Positions 5,649-6,948 of a stretch of 6,948 nucleotides of DNA are shown one piece after another. The position numbers and the translations under genes are program-made. The notes beneath the pieces were generated by a model that ran no database searches, was not told the origin of the DNA, and worked only from the letters and a program-made list of their open reading frames with translations. Position 1 is the stretch's first letter, and every line of letters starts with the position of its first letter. The stretch is from Bacillota bacterium (GTDB lineage: Bacteria; Bacillota; Dethiobacteria; DTU022): the NCBI GenBank assembly GCA_012510325.1, contig JAAZIG010000064.1:1-6948 (forward strand). Direction: 5' to 3'.

Positions 5649-5686
5649 AGCCCTTTTGCCTGAATGACGGCGAAGGGGCTTTTTTT
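5649..5686 (+). terminator. Intrinsic terminator after the serA-zinc-ribbon unit
   Basis: A 12-bp stem, 5649-5660 (AGCCCTTTTGCC) with 5669-5680 (GGCGAAGGGGCT), has two G-T wobbles and an 8-nt loop, and is followed by six more T residues (5681-5686). It lies 20 nt after the stop codon of the zinc-ribbon gene and separates it from the DUF1614-spoIIP pair. Confidence 0.9.
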
Positions 5687-5762
5687 ATGCATATCCGATC
5701 AGGGGCGGGGGGAAGAATAAACTGTCCTCTTTTCCAAGAGCCAGAAAAAGGCGGGACCGGTT

Positions 5763-6404
5763 ATGTATGCCCGAGCCCCTGGAACGATGCTCGTAGTTAT
5801 TGTCATTGCGCTGATCTATCTGATCCTGCTGCACCGGGTGTTGGACCGGCTGCGGATGGACAAGAAAACAGCGCTGATCCTCATCGCTGCCATCTATATC
5901 GGCAGCTTTATCCCCTCGCTGCCGCTGGGCGGAGGGCTGGCCTTAAATATCGGAGGCATGGGGATACCCCTGGGGATCTGTGTGTACCTCATCATCAAGG
6001 CGCCGAGCAGCGAAGAGAGATGGCGCAGTCCCCTGACTGCGGTGGTCTCGGCAATTCTGGTCTGGAGCCTGGACCGGCTCTTGCCGCTCAATCCTGGTTC
6101 GCTGGGCTACGAATTTGATCCGCTGTACCTGCCGGCGCTGGCGGCGGGGCTGATCGCCTATCTTCTGGGGCGCTCCCGCCGCGCCGCCTTTATCGGCGGG
6201 GTCGGCTCCATCCTGTTGATGGATTTGAGCTCATGGCTGGAGAATGTGGTGCGGGGATTCAGGGATATCCCGGTTATTTTGGGGGGCGGCGGCATCTTTG
6301 ACGCCGCCCTCATCGCCGGGGTGATCGGGGCGCTTCTCGCTGAGCTCATCGGGGAGGTAACTGAACGGCTCCGCGGGGGGCCGGATGAGGGTGAGCGGGA
6401 TTAA
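5763..6404 (+). CDS. DUF1614 family membrane protein
   Basis: A 213-residue polytopic membrane protein. Hydrophobic segments lie at about 9-27, 37-55, 60-79, 89-105, 121-136, 141-155 and 180-199. Motifs I associate with DUF1614 are LNIGGMGIPLGI (61-72) and GGGGIFDAALIAGVIGALLAE (about 174-194); the C-terminus is charged. No biochemical function is known to me. The ATG at 5763 is preceded by a weak AAGGCGGG site; the in-frame Met9 codon at 5787 is an alternative start. The gene follows an intrinsic terminator, so it should have its own promoter between 5687 and 5762, but I see no convincing one. Its 3' end overlaps the spoIIP start by 20 nt, which implies co-transcription and suggests a sporulation-related role. 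That role is inference from context. Confidence 0.85.
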   Translation: MYARAPGTMLVVIVIALIYLILLHRVLDRLRMDKKTALILIAAIYIGSFIPSLPLGGGLALNIGGMGIPLGICVYLIIKAPSSEERWRSPLTAVVSAILVWSLDRLLPLNPGSLGYEFDPLYLPALAAGLIAYLLGRSRRAAFIGGVGSILLMDLSSWLENVVRGFRDIPVILGGGGIFDAALIAGVIGALLAELIGEVTERLRGGPDEGERD

Positions 6405-6948
6405 AAAGAGAGTTTTAGGGCGAGCAATGATCGGCCTTCTGTTTTTTCTGGCTGCCGCCGTGCTGCCGGTTTCTTTCACCGGACCCGCCGGCGCCGGCTC
6501 TCTTTTGGCCGGGGAAGAGCTTTTCGATGAACTGACTGCAGACGAGCTGCGCAGCGGACGCTTTTTTGCCATGGTCGATGAACAGGGGCGGACCGTGCTC
6601 ATCACCGGCCGCCGTCTGGGAGTCAAAGACCGCTTTTTAAATGCCGATAATGAGCTCTACGAGGTGATCAGCGTTGACGGGTATCTCGCCCGGGCCCGTT
6701 TTGTCGAAAAGGTCACCCTCGATACAGCCCCCGGATCCGCAGCTGCGGAAGGGGTCGCTCCGGTGCAACAAGAGATCAGGCCCGCCTACAAGATCGCGAT
6801 CTATCACTCGCACAATGCCGAGTCGTATGTGCCCAGCGACGGCACCGACAGCATCTACGGGGCCGGCGGGATTCACGGTGTCGGCCTCGCCTTTAAAGAG
6901 GCGCTGGAGAAAAAGGGGGTTGACGTGCTCTACTCCGAGCAGCTGCAC
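6385..6948 (+). CDS. spoIIP: Stage II sporulation protein P (partial, N-terminal 188 residues)
   Basis: The reading frame is open from the ATG at 6385 to the window end. A basic N-terminus (RVSGIKKRVLGR) and a hydrophobic segment at about 15-32 (MIGLLFFLAAAVLPVSF) form a membrane anchor or signal. A region with DELTADELRSGRFFAMVDEQ follows, and then the start of the catalytic domain, IAIYHSHNAESYVPSDG (about 137-153). The His141-x-His143 and Glu146 of this HSHNAESY motif are characteristic of SpoIIP. By family knowledge it is a membrane-anchored amidase/endopeptidase that cuts septal and cell-wall peptidoglycan with SpoIID and SpoIIM during forespore engulfment. The start is not certain: ATG 6427 (residue 15), with AGGG 8 nt upstream, is an alternative that would drop the basic segment. 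The remaining catalytic domain is beyond the window, so intactness cannot be judged. Confidence 0.93.
   Translation, partial: MRVSGIKKRVLGRAMIGLLFFLAAAVLPVSFTGPAGAGSLLAGEELFDELTADELRSGRFFAMVDEQGRTVLITGRRLGVKDRFLNADNELYEVISVDGYLARARFVEKVTLDTAPGSAAAEGVAPVQQEIRPAYKIAIYHSHNAESYVPSDGTDSIYGAGGIHGVGLAFKEALEKKGVDVLYSEQLH

Noticed and set aside
1..6948. CRISPR array, tRNA, rRNA or insertion sequence
   Set aside because: No regularly spaced repeats, tRNA-like cloverleaf, rRNA segment or transposase frame was seen on either strand.

Overview
The window looks like chromosomal DNA of an endospore-forming Firmicute, probably a moderately GC-rich member of the Clostridia such as the Peptococcaceae or a relative. 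The evidence is a SpoIIP gene start, a DUF1614 gene overlapping it, strong AGGAGG-type ribosome binding sites, GTG starts, classical U-tract terminators, and a sequence resembling a sigma-H promoter. The genus cannot be fixed from this sequence alone.

Left part, minus strand (1-2886): the start of an oligopeptide ABC transporter operon. It encodes a lipoprotein substrate-binding protein (oppA-like), then two inner-membrane permeases (oppB-like, and oppC-like cut by the window edge). The ATPase genes would lie beyond position 1. The permease genes are 1 nt apart, but 162 nt separate the binding-protein gene from the first permease. That gap holds two abutting hairpins, one with REP-like AATCAGGGGACGG arms. 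This arrangement would suit higher expression of the binding protein than of the permeases.

Middle (2887-3759): an 870-nt intergenic region without a conventional gene. It contains a sigma-H-like promoter facing oppA and a compact set of five plus-strand helices ending in an intrinsic terminator (3116-3286), a candidate structured RNA of no class I recognise. After these come an extended -10 promoter, a small ORF for an extremely Lys/Arg-rich peptide (3337-3459), a strong second terminator (3597-3622), and a second extended -10 promoter just before serA.

Right part, plus strand (3760-6948): serA (3-phosphoglycerate dehydrogenase, first step of serine synthesis), closely followed by a small FmdB-type zinc-ribbon protein and an intrinsic terminator. 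Then come a DUF1614 membrane protein and the first 188 codons of spoIIP, which overlap by 20 nt and are probably co-transcribed. SpoIIP is a peptidoglycan hydrolase used in engulfment during sporulation.

The protein-coding content is ordinary. The parts most worth a second look are the noncoding region 3116-3622 and the hairpin pair at 1144-1250.
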